64,000 nt of DNA. It comes from an uncultured Marinobacter sp. Its GTDB lineage: Bacteria; Pseudomonadota; Gammaproteobacteria; Pseudomonadales; Oleiphilaceae. Below the pieces are notes generated by a model. That model was given only the letters and a program-made list of their open reading frames with translations, had not been told where the DNA came from and made no database searches. The stretch spans positions 1 through 64,000 of the forward strand of contig NZ_CAJXKQ010000013.1 in assembly GCF_913055835.1 (NCBI RefSeq). Reading direction: 5' to 3'. How positions within the stretch are numbered: the stretch's first letter is position 1; each line of letters begins with the position of its first letter. The translations under genes were made by a program, and so were the position numbers. Shown piece by piece: positions 25,650-34,654 of the stretch.

Positions 25650-27635
25650 TCAACCGTTGTTGGAGCTGCTCCCGGTCGGGATCTCCTGGGCTTCTACCAG
25701 CTTGAAGTTGATCTGCCTGCGTTCCTCATCGACCCCGGCAAAGCTGACCGTGACCGGTTGTTCCAGCTGGAAGATGCGACCGTTCTTGTTGTGAATCAGG
25801 CGCAGTGTGACGGGGTCAAAGCTGTATTTGCCATCCAGATCCTTGCAGCTGACAAAGCCTTCCAGTCCGTTGGCATCCAGCCGCACGAAGAAACCGGCAG
25901 GCACGGTGCGGCTGATGACGCCGCTCATGGGTTCTTCGCCGAGGGTTTTGGCAAAGTCGCTCTTGAGCCAGGCTTCCAGACTGTTCGCCGCCTGGCGGGC
26001 GCGGATCTGGGCCGCCTGAAGCGCCTCCAGCTGATCCTCGGTCAGGGCTTTCATGGGGATGTCCCAGAGCGCCGCCTTGATCAGCCGGTGCACGTAGAAG
26101 TCCGAGAACTTGCGCAATGGCGAGGTAAAGGTGGTGTAGGCGTCCAGGCCCATGCCCTGGTGAGGCGCGGGCTTGAAACTCAGCTCGGCCCGGGCCAGTT
26201 GGCGGGACAATATGGCCTTGACCGGTACCTCGGCTTCAAGGGCGTCGGTTTCCTTCATCAGCTTCCTGAAACCTTCGGCCTGGTGAGCGTCAACCCCCGA
26301 CAGATGCGGCGCATGGCTGTCGATCAGGGCCCGGATGTTTTCGGCGCGATCATCCCGCAGCCCGGGATGCTGGATAAACAGCCCGGCGGTCTGGTTGGTC
26401 AGGAAGTCGGCGGCGCATCGGTTGGCGGCGACCATACACTCTTCCACCAGACGATGAGCTTCATTCTGAATGGACGGTTCGATCAGCCGGATGCGTTTGT
26501 TTTCATCCAGCCGGAGGCGGAATTCCGGGCGGTCGCCGCTGAGTAGGGCATGCTCACTGCGCCATTTTCTCAGGGCTGTCGCTGCCTGGTGCAACTGGTC
26601 CAGGCTGTTGGCTACAGCGTCCGGCAGTGCCTTGATCTCATCGTCTTCCCGACCTTCGATCAGATTCGAGACCAGCTCGTAGCTGAGTTTGCCCTTGGAC
26701 TGGATAACCGCCTGGTGAAAGCTGTAGTCGCCCAGGCTGCCATCGTTGTTGACCTGGAGATCGCATACCAGGGCAAGGCGCTTCACCTCTGGCATCAACG
26801 AGCAAAAGCGGGTGCTTATGCTGTCTGGCAGCATGGGCAGGGGCTCGCCCGGGAAGTATATGGCGGTAGCCCGATTGAACGCTTCCTGCTCTGCGGGACT
26901 GTCGGTTTCGATCACGGCGGTCGGATCGGCAATGGCAATCGACAGGGTCCAGCCCGTGGCGTTGGGTTCGGCCAGCAGGGCATCGTCCATGTCCTGGGTA
27001 CCCGGGCTGTCGATGGTAACGTAGGGGCGATCCGTGCGGTCTTCCCGCCCGGTTTCCCGGGATTCGATGTCGCTGTCACCGAGGCTGTCGGCCTGAGCGC
27101 GCACGGCGTCTGGCCAGGTGTCTGCCAGGTCAAAGGTAGCCAGGGTGAAAGAGCGCTCAATACCGGGTTCTCCGGCCTTGCCGATTACCCGTAATACCTT
27201 GGCCTGGCCTTTGCCGTCTCTGATTGGATGCCTGTGAATCTGGCAATAGATGTAATCGTCTTGCTGGGCGTTCATTCGCTCCTTGGGGGGAATGAAGATC
27301 CATCGGTTGATGCCGGGGGTCTCGGGCACCACGAAGTGCCCTTTGCCCTTGATCAGGTAACGACCAACGAAGGTGTTCAGGCGGGTTTCCAGGAGTTCGT
27401 CTACCACGCCCTGGGTTTTGCCTTTCTCAACTTCCTGCTCGGTGACATTCACCCGGTCCCCGGGCAGCACCTTCTGCATCTCCTCGGGTGGCAGGAAAAC
27501 ATCCCGACCCTCATCGAGCGCAACGAATCCGAAACGGCCATTGGTGGCTTTGACGGTACCGGGAAAAACCACCTTGTTGTCCTTGATATCCGATTTCAGC
27601 TGGCGCAACTGGCTGAGGGCGTCGGCATTGAGCAT
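25650..27635 (-). CDS. rnb: Exoribonuclease II family protein (RNase II/R type)
   Basis: A 661-residue 3'-to-5' exoribonuclease that degrades single-stranded RNA. An N-terminal cold-shock-like region (about 20-160) is followed by the RNB catalytic domain; the acidic active-site run is IDSPGTQDMDDALL near residue 218. A C-terminal S1 domain ends the protein. The length is close to E. coli RNase II (644) and far shorter than RNase R. The assignment to RNase II rather than another RNB enzyme rests on length and domain plan. It has its own promoter at 27674-27702 and no operon partner except possibly the small protein downstream. Confidence 0.88.
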   Translation of the reverse strand: MLNADALSQLRQLKSDIKDNKVVFPGTVKATNGRFGFVALDEGRDVFLPPEEMQKVLPGDRVNVTEQEVEKGKTQGVVDELLETRLNTFVGRYLIKGKGHFVVPETPGINRWIFIPPKERMNAQQDDYIYCQIHRHPIRDGKGQAKVLRVIGKAGEPGIERSFTLATFDLADTWPDAVRAQADSLGDSDIESRETGREDRTDRPYVTIDSPGTQDMDDALLAEPNATGWTLSIAIADPTAVIETDSPAEQEAFNRATAIYFPGEPLPMLPDSISTRFCSLMPEVKRLALVCDLQVNNDGSLGDYSFHQAVIQSKGKLSYELVSNLIEGREDDEIKALPDAVANSLDQLHQAATALRKWRSEHALLSGDRPEFRLRLDENKRIRLIEPSIQNEAHRLVEECMVAANRCAADFLTNQTAGLFIQHPGLRDDRAENIRALIDSHAPHLSGVDAHQAEGFRKLMKETDALEAEVPVKAILSRQLARAELSFKPAPHQGMGLDAYTTFTSPLRKFSDFYVHRLIKAALWDIPMKALTEDQLEALQAAQIRARQAANSLEAWLKSDFAKTLGEEPMSGVISRTVPAGFFVRLDANGLEGFVSCKDLDGKYSFDPVTLRLIHNKNGRIFQLEQPVTVSFAGVDEERRQINFKLVEAQEIPTGSSSNNG

Positions 27636-27673
27636 GAAGTAACCTGGCTGGTAAAAAATGAATGATGGGGCGG

Positions 27674-27702
27674 AGTATAACGGTTATGGCTCTATGCGTC
27701 AG
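27674..27702 (-). promoter_or_regulatory. Candidate sigma-70 promoter for RNase II
   Basis: On the minus strand CTGACG (-35, 27697-27702) and TATACT (-10, 27674-27679) are separated by exactly 17 bases. The -10 end lies 38 bases before the RNase II start codon. The -35 matches the consensus at four of six and the -10 at five of six positions. Confidence 0.55.
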
Positions 27703-27719
27703 ATAGCAGAATACGCAAA

Positions 27720-28394
27720 TCAGATTTCTGTCCAGAATCTCTGGAGGTTGGCCAGTGATTTGGTGAGCAGATCGAATTCGGAGGTCTTGCCTTCACGTTC
27801 AAACAGTTGTCGCCGGGCTGTGTCGAGGTCAAAAAGCACCTCCCGCTGGGCCGGTTCCCGGATGGTGCTCTGGGCCCAACCAATAGCGACACGGCGTTGG
27901 CCCCGCGTGACCGGATCGACCCTGTGCAGGGTTGAGGACGGATAGACCACCGCCGCGCCGGCCGGTAATTTGTAGGATTGCTCACCGGCCGTGGTTTCGG
28001 TCACCAGTTCACCCCCATCGTAGCTTTCAGGATCGTCCAGGAACAGCGTGAAGGAAACATCGGTCCGCAACCTCTCGGCCCCGCGGCCCATTACGGGATC
28101 GTCCACGTGATTACCGTAAGTCATGCCATCGCGATAACGACTGAACATGATCGGTGTCAGCTTCGCAGGCCTCACTGCCATCTGGAACAGGGGGTGCTCA
28201 GTCAGGGCCTTTTCAACTTCAGCACGAAGGCTTTCCGCCTGGCTTCCGGAAACCTTCAGTTGTTCGTTGTTTTTGACCAGCTTTGCATGCCATCCGGCCG
28301 TACTCCGCCCGTCCCGGAAGTGACCGCCGTCAAGAGCGCTGCGGATACGCTGGAGCTGTTCAGTGCTCAGGATCTTGTCGATACAGATAATCAT
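27720..28394 (-). CDS. piuC: Fe(II)/2-oxoglutarate-dependent hydroxylase, PiuC/YbiX type
   Basis: A 224-residue PKHD-type prolyl-hydroxylase-fold enzyme. The facial triad is His96, Asp98 (HVDD) and His157 (TLHRV), with Arg167 as the 2-oxoglutarate ligand in TRGQRR. PiuC/YbiX proteins are widespread near iron-uptake receptors and often Fur-regulated, but their substrate is unknown. Here no TonB-dependent receptor is adjacent; the divergent neighbour is the GGE-repeat protein. A weak Fur-like match lies upstream (see rejected list). The full family length is present. Confidence 0.9.
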   Translation of the reverse strand: MIICIDKILSTEQLQRIRSALDGGHFRDGRSTAGWHAKLVKNNEQLKVSGSQAESLRAEVEKALTEHPLFQMAVRPAKLTPIMFSRYRDGMTYGNHVDDPVMGRGAERLRTDVSFTLFLDDPESYDGGELVTETTAGEQSYKLPAGAAVVYPSSTLHRVDPVTRGQRRVAIGWAQSTIREPAQREVLFDLDTARRQLFEREGKTSEFDLLTKSLANLQRFWTEI

Positions 28395-28531
28395 GATTTT
28401 CTCAACTCTTAATACGAATTATTTGCAATCAATGTTTGCTGTGGCGCATCATGCACCACTACGGACAGACCATCAATCTTACCGTTGTTGATTACGCGCA
28501 GCAGTCGGTTTCTAAAAGGAGAAAGGACAGA

Positions 28532-29521
28532 ATGAAGAATGAAAAGCTGAAACTCTGGACCGGTATCGGTATGGCTACCCTGATGGCCAGCTCTGGAGTG
28601 ATTGCCAGTGAGCACAAAGACAAGCATCACGACGGCATGATGTCCTCCGGCTCAGCCGAAGGCGGCGAGGGCGGCGAATACCACGGAGGTGAAGGCGGTG
28701 AACACCACGGTGGAGAAGGCGGTGAAAATCATGGCGGTGAAGGTGGCGAAGCCGGAGCTGCATTCAGTTACTTTGCCGCCGGTGGCGAAGGTGGCGAAGG
28801 TGGCGAAGGTGGCGAAGGTGGAGAAGGCGGAGAAGGCGGAGAAGGCGGAGAAGGCGGATCTGCCGCTGTGTCCGCCGTCGACTCCGACGGTGCCTATGTG
28901 GCCATGTTGCAGATGATGCAGGGACATCTGATGGCGGCGCGTGAATTGATCAAAGCTGGCCAGGTTGCTGACGGCCGTCCTCACCTGACCCATCCCTGGG
29001 TTGAGCTCCACGGCATGGTTGCGCCGGGTCTTGAAAGCCGGAATCAAAAAGCCCTGAGCGGACAGTTGGAGGCACTGGCGAATCAGGCAGGTGACGTAGA
29101 CAGCTGGAGTGACATCAACAAGGAATTCCAGGCCGCCTGGGTAGGTCTTGAGAAAGCGGTTAAAGCTGCCGGTAGCAAGAATGCGCAGAGCGCGGGAACC
29201 GTTTCAAAAGTGGTGCTCTCTCTCACCAAGCAGGCAGTTTTGGAATATGACGAGGCACTGGAAGATGGGCGCTTCGTTGCGGTCCACGAATATCAGGACG
29301 GGCGAGGCTTCGTGGGCGCAGCGCGCGACTACCTGGACAGCCATCAGGCCACACTGAAAAAGCAGAACAAGGAAGCCTGGCGTGATGCAGTGAAGGCGCT
29401 GGAGGAACTTCAGAAAGCCTGGCCGGCAGCCGTGCCGCCTGAGCAGCCTGCCGTACCCGTAGCAAATGTCTACGCTGCCCAGGCGCGCCTGGAACTGGCC
29501 CTGGCGCCATTCCTCTACTGA
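28532..29521 (+). CDS. Secreted Gly/Glu/His-rich repeat protein with helical C-terminal domain
   Basis: A 329-residue exported protein: signal peptide (about 1-26, ending near GVIA-S), a short His/Asp-rich stretch (HKDKHHDG), then four 8-residue repeats of GGEGGE plus two residues (three of them ending in His), a short spacer, and about eight tandem GGE units. After residue 110 comes a helical, charged domain (AYVAMLQMMQGHLMAAREL, ASFLDS-like ends) of unknown family. The repeats are rich in Glu and His and may bind metal; this is inference. The ATG at 28532 has AGGAGAAAGGA upstream. It is divergent from piuC and ends with a clear terminator. No family name was recognised. Confidence 0.78.
   Translation: MKNEKLKLWTGIGMATLMASSGVIASEHKDKHHDGMMSSGSAEGGEGGEYHGGEGGEHHGGEGGENHGGEGGEAGAAFSYFAAGGEGGEGGEGGEGGEGGEGGEGGEGGSAAVSAVDSDGAYVAMLQMMQGHLMAARELIKAGQVADGRPHLTHPWVELHGMVAPGLESRNQKALSGQLEALANQAGDVDSWSDINKEFQAAWVGLEKAVKAAGSKNAQSAGTVSKVVLSLTKQAVLEYDEALEDGRFVAVHEYQDGRGFVGAARDYLDSHQATLKKQNKEAWRDAVKALEELQKAWPAAVPPEQPAVPVANVYAAQARLELALAPFLY
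28661..28756 (+). repeat. Four 24-bp tandem repeats encoding GGEGGE plus two residues
   Basis: Units begin at 28661, 28685, 28709 and 28733. They differ at wobble positions, so selection for the encoded peptide seems stronger than recent duplication. The variable two residues are Tyr-His, His-His, Asn-His and Ala-Gly. Confidence 0.85.
28781..28858 (+). repeat. Eight 9-bp tandem repeats encoding GGE
   Basis: Eight full copies of ggtggcgaa-type units plus six bases of a ninth. The first four are identical (ggtggcgaa) and the last three are identical (ggcggagaa), which suggests recent slippage or unit homogenisation. Copy number could vary between strains. Confidence 0.9.
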
Positions 29522-29536
29522 TTCCTGATGTTTTTT

Positions 29537-29568
29537 GCCGGGGTCTTTGATTTTGGGCCCCGGCTTTT
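29537..29568 (+). terminator. Rho-independent terminator after the GGE-repeat gene
   Basis: Stem gccgggg / ccccggc (29537-29543 and 29558-29564) followed by tttt. It begins 16 bases after the stop codon. Confidence 0.8.
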
Positions 29569-29572
29569 CCTG

Positions 29573-31294
29573 TCAGTCTTCGGAAAGGGCTGTCTGATCA
29601 TCCAGCGTGTCGATGCAGACCTGGTTACGGCCACCGGCTTTTGCGCGGTAGAGCGCGCGGTCGGCATGCCTGAGGATGGTGTCGCTGTTGTCGCCGGGAC
29701 GGGCAAAAAAGCCCCCGACGCTGACTGTCACTGGTGTACCGGTTTTGCGACTCTCCTGTTCCACCAGTTCGCGAATGCGCCTGGCAATCTGGTCCAGAGT
29801 GGTCTGATCACAGGGTGACAGAAAAACCACGAACTCATCGCCACCCCAGCGTCCCGGGTGATCGTAGGGGCGAACCCCGGCTTTCAGCCAGAGCGCGACC
29901 CTGCACAGGATCTGATCCCCTGCCTGGTGGCCGAGGTTGTCGTTGATGCTTTTGAAATGGTCAATGTCCAGCCAGATCACACCAAAGCCGGCCTCCTGGC
30001 GACGGGCGCGCTGGATTTCCTCTTCCAATACCTCATCCAGACCGCGACGGTTTTTCAGGCCGGTCAGGGGGTCAATCCGGGCCAGCCGGTTCAGCTCGTC
30101 CGTTCTCTGCGCGACTTTTTCTTCCAGCTCGCGGGTGGAGTGGCCGAGGGTCTGGGTCATTTTCTCGAAGTGGTCGGCCAGCCAGCCAATCTCGTTATCC
30201 GGTTTCTCCAGCCGTGGCAGGTCGAAGCTGCCTTCCCGGACCTTTTCCACGGCGTGCTCCAGACTCATGATGGGCTTGAGAATCCGGGACTGGATAATCT
30301 GGTGGAACAGCACCAATGTGACCAACAGGGTAGTCAGGAACACGGCTACCAGCGGCCAAAGGTAGCTGGTTGGTAACAGCGTATTGAGGTCAAGGAGCGT
30401 GATCTCGAACCAGCCAATTGCCGGCAGGAAGGCAACGCCGGCCAGGTGCTTGCGGCCGTCCACGGTCACAAAGCCGCTCTCCACCTGACCGGCCTGATCG
30501 CCCCGCTTCTTAAGCAGCTGGAGCATCCCGAGTATCTGCTGTTTGTCCTGGGGATCATCGAACAGCAGGTCGACTGTGTTCTTCTGGCCTTCGGGCTTGA
30601 TGATGCTGGCGAAATCGATGTAGTTGCGGTCGCGGTATAGCTGGATGGCGCCGTTATAATCCACGAACAGAGTGGTGATGCCCTCCTGTCCGATGTCGAC
30701 AATATCCTGCAGGAAAGCGTCCAGGCTCAAGCCGGTACCGACCATGCCGACTATTCCGCCGGACTCATCACGCATCAACACATCGATCCAGAGTTTGGTG
30801 ACACCCAGTTCGGTATCCGGGTTGACGTTGAGGTGGAAGTCGCGCCCTTCGTCGATAAGCTGGAAAAACCAGGCGTCATCCGGCTTGTCTTTATCCAGCA
30901 CATATCGGAACTGGTCACCAGCGTATTCGTTTTCCTCGTTGTTGTAGTAATAGTGGCCGTTCTCGACCAGGGCAACGAAGTAATTGTTGTCCCGGAAATT
31001 GGAACGAAAGCTTTCCATCTGGCGGATGGCTTCAGCTTCGAGCGCGGCGTCATCGGGATTGGTGGCCCAGTTGATCAGGGCGGAGGAACTGGCCATTTGT
31101 TTGGCGAGCCCGATCTCCCGTTCCAGGGACTGCAGCAGGCGGGCGCTGTCGTAGCGCACTTGAATTTCCGCGACCTGTTGGCCCCAGCGTTCGATGATGC
31201 TCTCGGACAACTCCCGATAGGCCAGCCACGAAGCCACAGAAGCCACGATGATGAGACTGGCGGCCAGACCAAGGATGCGGGTTTTAAGACTCAA
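29573..31294 (-). CDS. Membrane-bound diguanylate cyclase with periplasmic sensor
   Basis: A 573-residue c-di-GMP synthase. An N-terminal membrane segment is followed by a periplasmic CACHE-like sensor (about 40-310), a second membrane segment (about 320-345), a HAMP-like linker, and a GGDEF domain (about 400-560). The active-site motif is RWGGDEFVVF, with the inhibitory RxxD site present upstream (RPYD), so feedback control is expected. The start is placed at TTG 31292-31294, with GAGGG upstream (minus-strand gagggatactcgttg); an ATG at 31355-31357 lacks a ribosome site and adds 21 residues. The 3' end lies five bases from the terminator of the convergent gene. Confidence 0.88.
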   Translation of the reverse strand: MSLKTRILGLAASLIIVASVASWLAYRELSESIIERWGQQVAEIQVRYDSARLLQSLEREIGLAKQMASSSALINWATNPDDAALEAEAIRQMESFRSNFRDNNYFVALVENGHYYYNNEENEYAGDQFRYVLDKDKPDDAWFFQLIDEGRDFHLNVNPDTELGVTKLWIDVLMRDESGGIVGMVGTGLSLDAFLQDIVDIGQEGITTLFVDYNGAIQLYRDRNYIDFASIIKPEGQKNTVDLLFDDPQDKQQILGMLQLLKKRGDQAGQVESGFVTVDGRKHLAGVAFLPAIGWFEITLLDLNTLLPTSYLWPLVAVFLTTLLVTLVLFHQIIQSRILKPIMSLEHAVEKVREGSFDLPRLEKPDNEIGWLADHFEKMTQTLGHSTRELEEKVAQRTDELNRLARIDPLTGLKNRRGLDEVLEEEIQRARRQEAGFGVIWLDIDHFKSINDNLGHQAGDQILCRVALWLKAGVRPYDHPGRWGGDEFVVFLSPCDQTTLDQIARRIRELVEQESRKTGTPVTVSVGGFFARPGDNSDTILRHADRALYRAKAGGRNQVCIDTLDDQTALSED

Positions 31295-31409
31295 CGAGTA
31301 TCCCTCTCGGATTTTTCCGGGTTTCTGGGCGCCAATGATAGAACACTGGGTAACCATAGTGTAGAAAAAACAGACAGGAGCAGGCTGGAACCGGGAGGAA
31401 TAAGCGACC

Positions 31410-31437
31410 GCAAGGGCCGATAAATACCGGCCCTTGC
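31410..31437. repeat. Strong stem-loop after the DUF411 gene
   Basis: Perfect 10-base inverted arms (gcaagggccg / cggcccttgc) with an eight-base loop. It lies 14 bases beyond the DUF411 stop on the minus strand and may end or stabilise the copper operon transcript. There is no T run, so it is not a classical terminator. Confidence 0.55.
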
Positions 31438-31450
31438 CGCGTGATTCGCG

Positions 31451-31900
31451 TTAATTGTGCTGGGAGAAGATCCGGGTTTGTCCGGCCTCGTTGAACAGGA
31501 TGACCTTGTAATGATCTTTCCGGTCGCCCATCTCCATGCCGGGTGACCCGATTGGCATGCCCGGCACGCTCAGGCCTGTGGCCTTTGGCGCTTCACTGAT
31601 CAGGCGTTTGATGTCATCGGCAGGTACGTGGCCTTCAATGACGTAATCGCCGACAAACGCGGTATGGCAACTGCCAAGACCGGCAATCAGGCCCGCATCG
31701 GCTTTGATCCGGCCCATGTCGTTGGTATCGGTGGCGGAAACATCAAAGCCATTTTCCTCGAGATGGTCGATCCAGTCTCCACAACAGCCACAGGTGGGCG
31801 ATTTGTAGACGTGGATGCTCTGGGCGGCGCCCGCGGCCAGCGATGTGGTGCTGAAACCCAGAGCTGCCATCAGGCCAAGAGCCAGGGTATGTCTTTTCAT
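31451..31900 (-). CDS. DUF411 periplasmic metal-binding protein
   Basis: A 149-residue exported protein with a signal peptide ending at SLAAG-AA. The mature N-terminus has YKSPTCGCCGDW, the Cys-x-Cys-Cys cluster of DUF411 proteins, usually found with copper-resistance genes. A second cysteine (GLGSCHTAFVGDYVIEGHVP) and a Met/Gly-rich stretch (PGMPIGSPGMEMGDRKDHY) follow and may also bind copper. It is the last gene of the merR-copA-small ORF-DUF411 unit. The ATG at 31898-31900 is used because the open frame upstream belongs to the small ORF region and lacks a signal peptide. Confidence 0.85.
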   Translation of the reverse strand: MKRHTLALGLMAALGFSTTSLAAGAAQSIHVYKSPTCGCCGDWIDHLEENGFDVSATDTNDMGRIKADAGLIAGLGSCHTAFVGDYVIEGHVPADDIKRLISEAPKATGLSVPGMPIGSPGMEMGDRKDHYKVILFNEAGQTRIFSQHN

Positions 31901-31910
31901 GGCAAGTACC

Positions 31911-32027
31911 TCAGTGGTGATGTTGATGGTCATTAGAACCTGTGTCGTCAGAACCGGAAAGCCAGAACCACCAGACGATGGCTGCCATCAGGGCAAGACC
32001 TCCAGCGTTGACCAGTAGTGTTTCCAT
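31911..32027 (-). CDS. 38-residue membrane ORF with His-rich tail, coupled to copA
   Basis: Reads METLLVNAGG, then a single hydrophobic helix with MAAIVWWFWLSG, ending in an Asp/Asn/His-rich tail with five His residues. Its ATG overlaps the copA stop by one base (TGATG) and has AGGAG eight bases upstream. The hydrophobic WWFWL anchor resembles, from memory, the N-terminal anchor of cupredoxin-domain proteins found beside copA, but no cupredoxin domain follows here. The gene is too short to be found by length-filtered searches. Whether it is translated is unproven. Confidence 0.6.
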   Translation of the reverse strand: METLLVNAGGLALMAAIVWWFWLSGSDDTGSNDHQHHH

Positions 32028-34648
32028 CAGTTCCGCTCCTGTTGCTGTTTCGGATCACTGTTGCTGTCGTTCCGTTCCGGACGGTGGCTGGTTCGGAACA
32101 ACCTCAGGCGGTTGGCATTCGAGACCACGGTGACCGAAGACAGGGACATGGCAGCGCCGGCCAGAATCGGGCTCATCAGTATGCCCCAGACAGGGTAGAG
32201 CAGGCCGGCAGCCACCGGAATACCCATTGTGTTGTATACGAACGCGCCAAACAGGTTCTGGTGAATATTTTTCACCGTGGCCCGGGAGATCTCGATGGCA
32301 TCGGGCACGCCATGGAGTGAACCCCGCATCAGAGTAATGCCGGCGCTTTCAATGGCCACGTCGGTGCCGGTGCCGATGGCAAAGCCCACATCCGCGGCAG
32401 CCAGGGCCGGGGCGTCATTGATGCCATCGCCGACCATGGCCACGGTAAAGCCTTTGCCCCGCATTTCGCTGACTACCTCGGCTTTGTCTTCGGGCAGTAC
32501 TTCCGCGCGATAATCATCGATCCCGGCCTTTTTCGCGATGGCCCTAGCCGTACCGTCGACATCGCCGGTGACCATCATCACCCGGATGCCCGCGTCATGG
32601 AGGCGCCGGATGGCGGCTTTTGAATCCGGCTTGATGGCGTCGGCGACACCGATTACCCCAAGCGCCTTGCCGCCCAATGCCAGGAACAGGGGGGTACCGG
32701 CCTCTTCGGTAATCGCGCGGGCGGCATCAGCCAGATCGCCCAGGTCAATGCCTTCCTGTTCCAGCCACTTCCGGTTGCCGAGCCGCACGGGTTCGCCGTC
32801 GAGTTCACCTTGCACGCCCTTGCCATTCAGGGCTTCAAAACCAGTGACCTTCTCCAGCTGAACGTCTTCCTCCCTGGCCTTCGCCAGAATGGCCTCTGCC
32901 AGAGGATGTTCGGAATGTTGTTCCAACCCCGCCGCGATTGCCAGCAGGCGCTGTTCATCGCTATCGCTGACGTGAACCCGGGTCACCGCCGGATGGCCCT
33001 CGGTAATGGTGCCGGTTTTATCCAGTATGACCAGATCCAGCTTGCCCGCGGTTTGCAGGGCATCGCCCTGGCGGATCAGCGCGCCGTATTCCGCCGCCTT
33101 GCCAACGCCAACCATAACCGACATGGGCGTAGCCAGGCCCAGGGCGCAGGGGCAGGCAATGATCAGCACCGTGGTGGCCGCCACCATCATATGCACCACC
33201 GCGGGTTCCGGCCCAACGTTGTACCAGACCAGCGCCGCCACCAGGGCAATCAGCATCACCGTGGGCACAAACACCGAGGAGATCTTGTCTGCAAGCCGCC
33301 CAATAGCAGGCTTTGAGCCCTGTGCTTTCTTCACCAGCCGGATGATCTGGGCCAGCGCGGTCTCGCTGCCCACCCGGGTGGCCTCGTAGACAATCGAACC
33401 GTGGGTATTCAGAGTACCCGCAGACACCTCTTCGCCTTCCGATTTGCTGACTGGCATCGGCTCCCCGGTGAGCATGCTCTCATCGATGCGAGTGGAACCT
33501 TCGGCAATCACACCATCCACCGGAAGTTTTTCTCCGGGCCGGACCCGGATATGATCCCCTTTCTGGACTTCCTCGACCGGAATGTCCCGTTCCTCGCCGT
33601 TGCGAATCACCCTTGCGGTCTTGGCCCGCAGATCCAGAAGCCGGCGCACCGCCTCCGAGGTTTTACCTTTGGCACGGAGCTCCAGTGCCTGACCCAGGTT
33701 GATCAGACCGATGATCATCGCAGAGGCTTCAAAGTAGACATGGCGGGCCATTTCCGGCAACGCGCCGGGAATGCTGGCCACAACAATCGAATACAGCCAG
33801 GCAGTGCCGGTCCCCAGGGCGATCAGGGTATCCATGTTGGCGTTGTGGTGCCTGAATGCCTTCCAGGCGCCGGTATAAAAATGTCCACCGGTTGCGGCCA
33901 TCACGATCAGTGTCAGCACACCCAGCCCGAGCCAGGTGCCCTGGTTGGCGTCGGTGACCATCATGGTACCGAAACCCATGCCCCAGACCATCAACCCAAG
34001 CCCCAGACCCAGACTTACCGCCATCTTCACCAGCAGAGTCCGGTACTGCTTCCGGTCTTCCTCTTGCTTGCGATCGTCGGCCTCGTCCTCGTCCTCAATC
34101 ACGCTGGCACCGTAACCGGCACTCTCAACCGCCTTCACCAGCGCCTCCGGATCGGCATCTCCGGTGGCTGTGGCGGTGTTGTCTGCCAGGTTCATATGGG
34201 CATGGCGGATACCCGAGACCGACATCAGGGCCTTCTCAATCGTGTTGACGCAGGAGGCACAGGTGGCACCGGTTACCGACAGATGGACCTGTCCGCTGTC
34301 CCCTGTTGTCGCTTCAGGGCTCGACGGAACCGATTCTTCGGCTGTTGCCCGGTTTTCGGAATCGTCACCGGTATGGTTCTCGCTCTTGTTCCCGGAAGCA
34401 CAGCAACTGGCCGGCTCCGCGTCTTCCTCGACAGGCTCAGCGGGATAGCCGGTCTCGGTAACAATACGCGCTGCCTCAGCAGCATCCACGCCCTCCGGCA
34501 AGGCCACCGTCTGTTGTTCCAGATCGACTTCAACCAGCTCGGTATCGCCGGTCAACGGCTCGAGCGCATTGCGAATCTTCTTGGCGCAGCCCTGGCAGGA
34601 AGCCCCGGAAATGCTCAGCGTGGTTTGCAAAACAGGTGTGTCAGTCAT
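32027..34648 (-). CDS. copA: Cu(I)-exporting P1B-type ATPase CopA
   Basis: An 873-residue heavy-metal ATPase. Two N-terminal metal-binding domains carry GASCQGC (Cys18/Cys21) and GATCASC. A Cys-Cys and acid-rich linker separates them. The membrane CPC motif (ACPCALGLATP), phosphorylation site DKTGT, SEHPLAEAI (HP motif) and GDGINDAPAL hinge are all present, so the protein should be active. CPC with the MerR and DUF411 neighbours supports Cu(I) export to the periplasm. It begins seven bases after the merR stop and overlaps the small ORF by one base. Confidence 0.95.
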   Translation of the reverse strand: MTDTPVLQTTLSISGASCQGCAKKIRNALEPLTGDTELVEVDLEQQTVALPEGVDAAEAARIVTETGYPAEPVEEDAEPASCCASGNKSENHTGDDSENRATAEESVPSSPEATTGDSGQVHLSVTGATCASCVNTIEKALMSVSGIRHAHMNLADNTATATGDADPEALVKAVESAGYGASVIEDEDEADDRKQEEDRKQYRTLLVKMAVSLGLGLGLMVWGMGFGTMMVTDANQGTWLGLGVLTLIVMAATGGHFYTGAWKAFRHHNANMDTLIALGTGTAWLYSIVVASIPGALPEMARHVYFEASAMIIGLINLGQALELRAKGKTSEAVRRLLDLRAKTARVIRNGEERDIPVEEVQKGDHIRVRPGEKLPVDGVIAEGSTRIDESMLTGEPMPVSKSEGEEVSAGTLNTHGSIVYEATRVGSETALAQIIRLVKKAQGSKPAIGRLADKISSVFVPTVMLIALVAALVWYNVGPEPAVVHMMVAATTVLIIACPCALGLATPMSVMVGVGKAAEYGALIRQGDALQTAGKLDLVILDKTGTITEGHPAVTRVHVSDSDEQRLLAIAAGLEQHSEHPLAEAILAKAREEDVQLEKVTGFEALNGKGVQGELDGEPVRLGNRKWLEQEGIDLGDLADAARAITEEAGTPLFLALGGKALGVIGVADAIKPDSKAAIRRLHDAGIRVMMVTGDVDGTARAIAKKAGIDDYRAEVLPEDKAEVVSEMRGKGFTVAMVGDGINDAPALAAADVGFAIGTGTDVAIESAGITLMRGSLHGVPDAIEISRATVKNIHQNLFGAFVYNTMGIPVAAGLLYPVWGILMSPILAGAAMSLSSVTVVSNANRLRLFRTSHRPERNDSNSDPKQQQERN

Positions 34649-34654
34649 CCAGAA

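Noticed and set aside
28405..28440. Possible Fur box between piuC and the GGE-repeat gene
   Set aside because: The best 19-mer (gcaaataattcgtattaag) matches only about 10 of 19 consensus positions; too weak to call.
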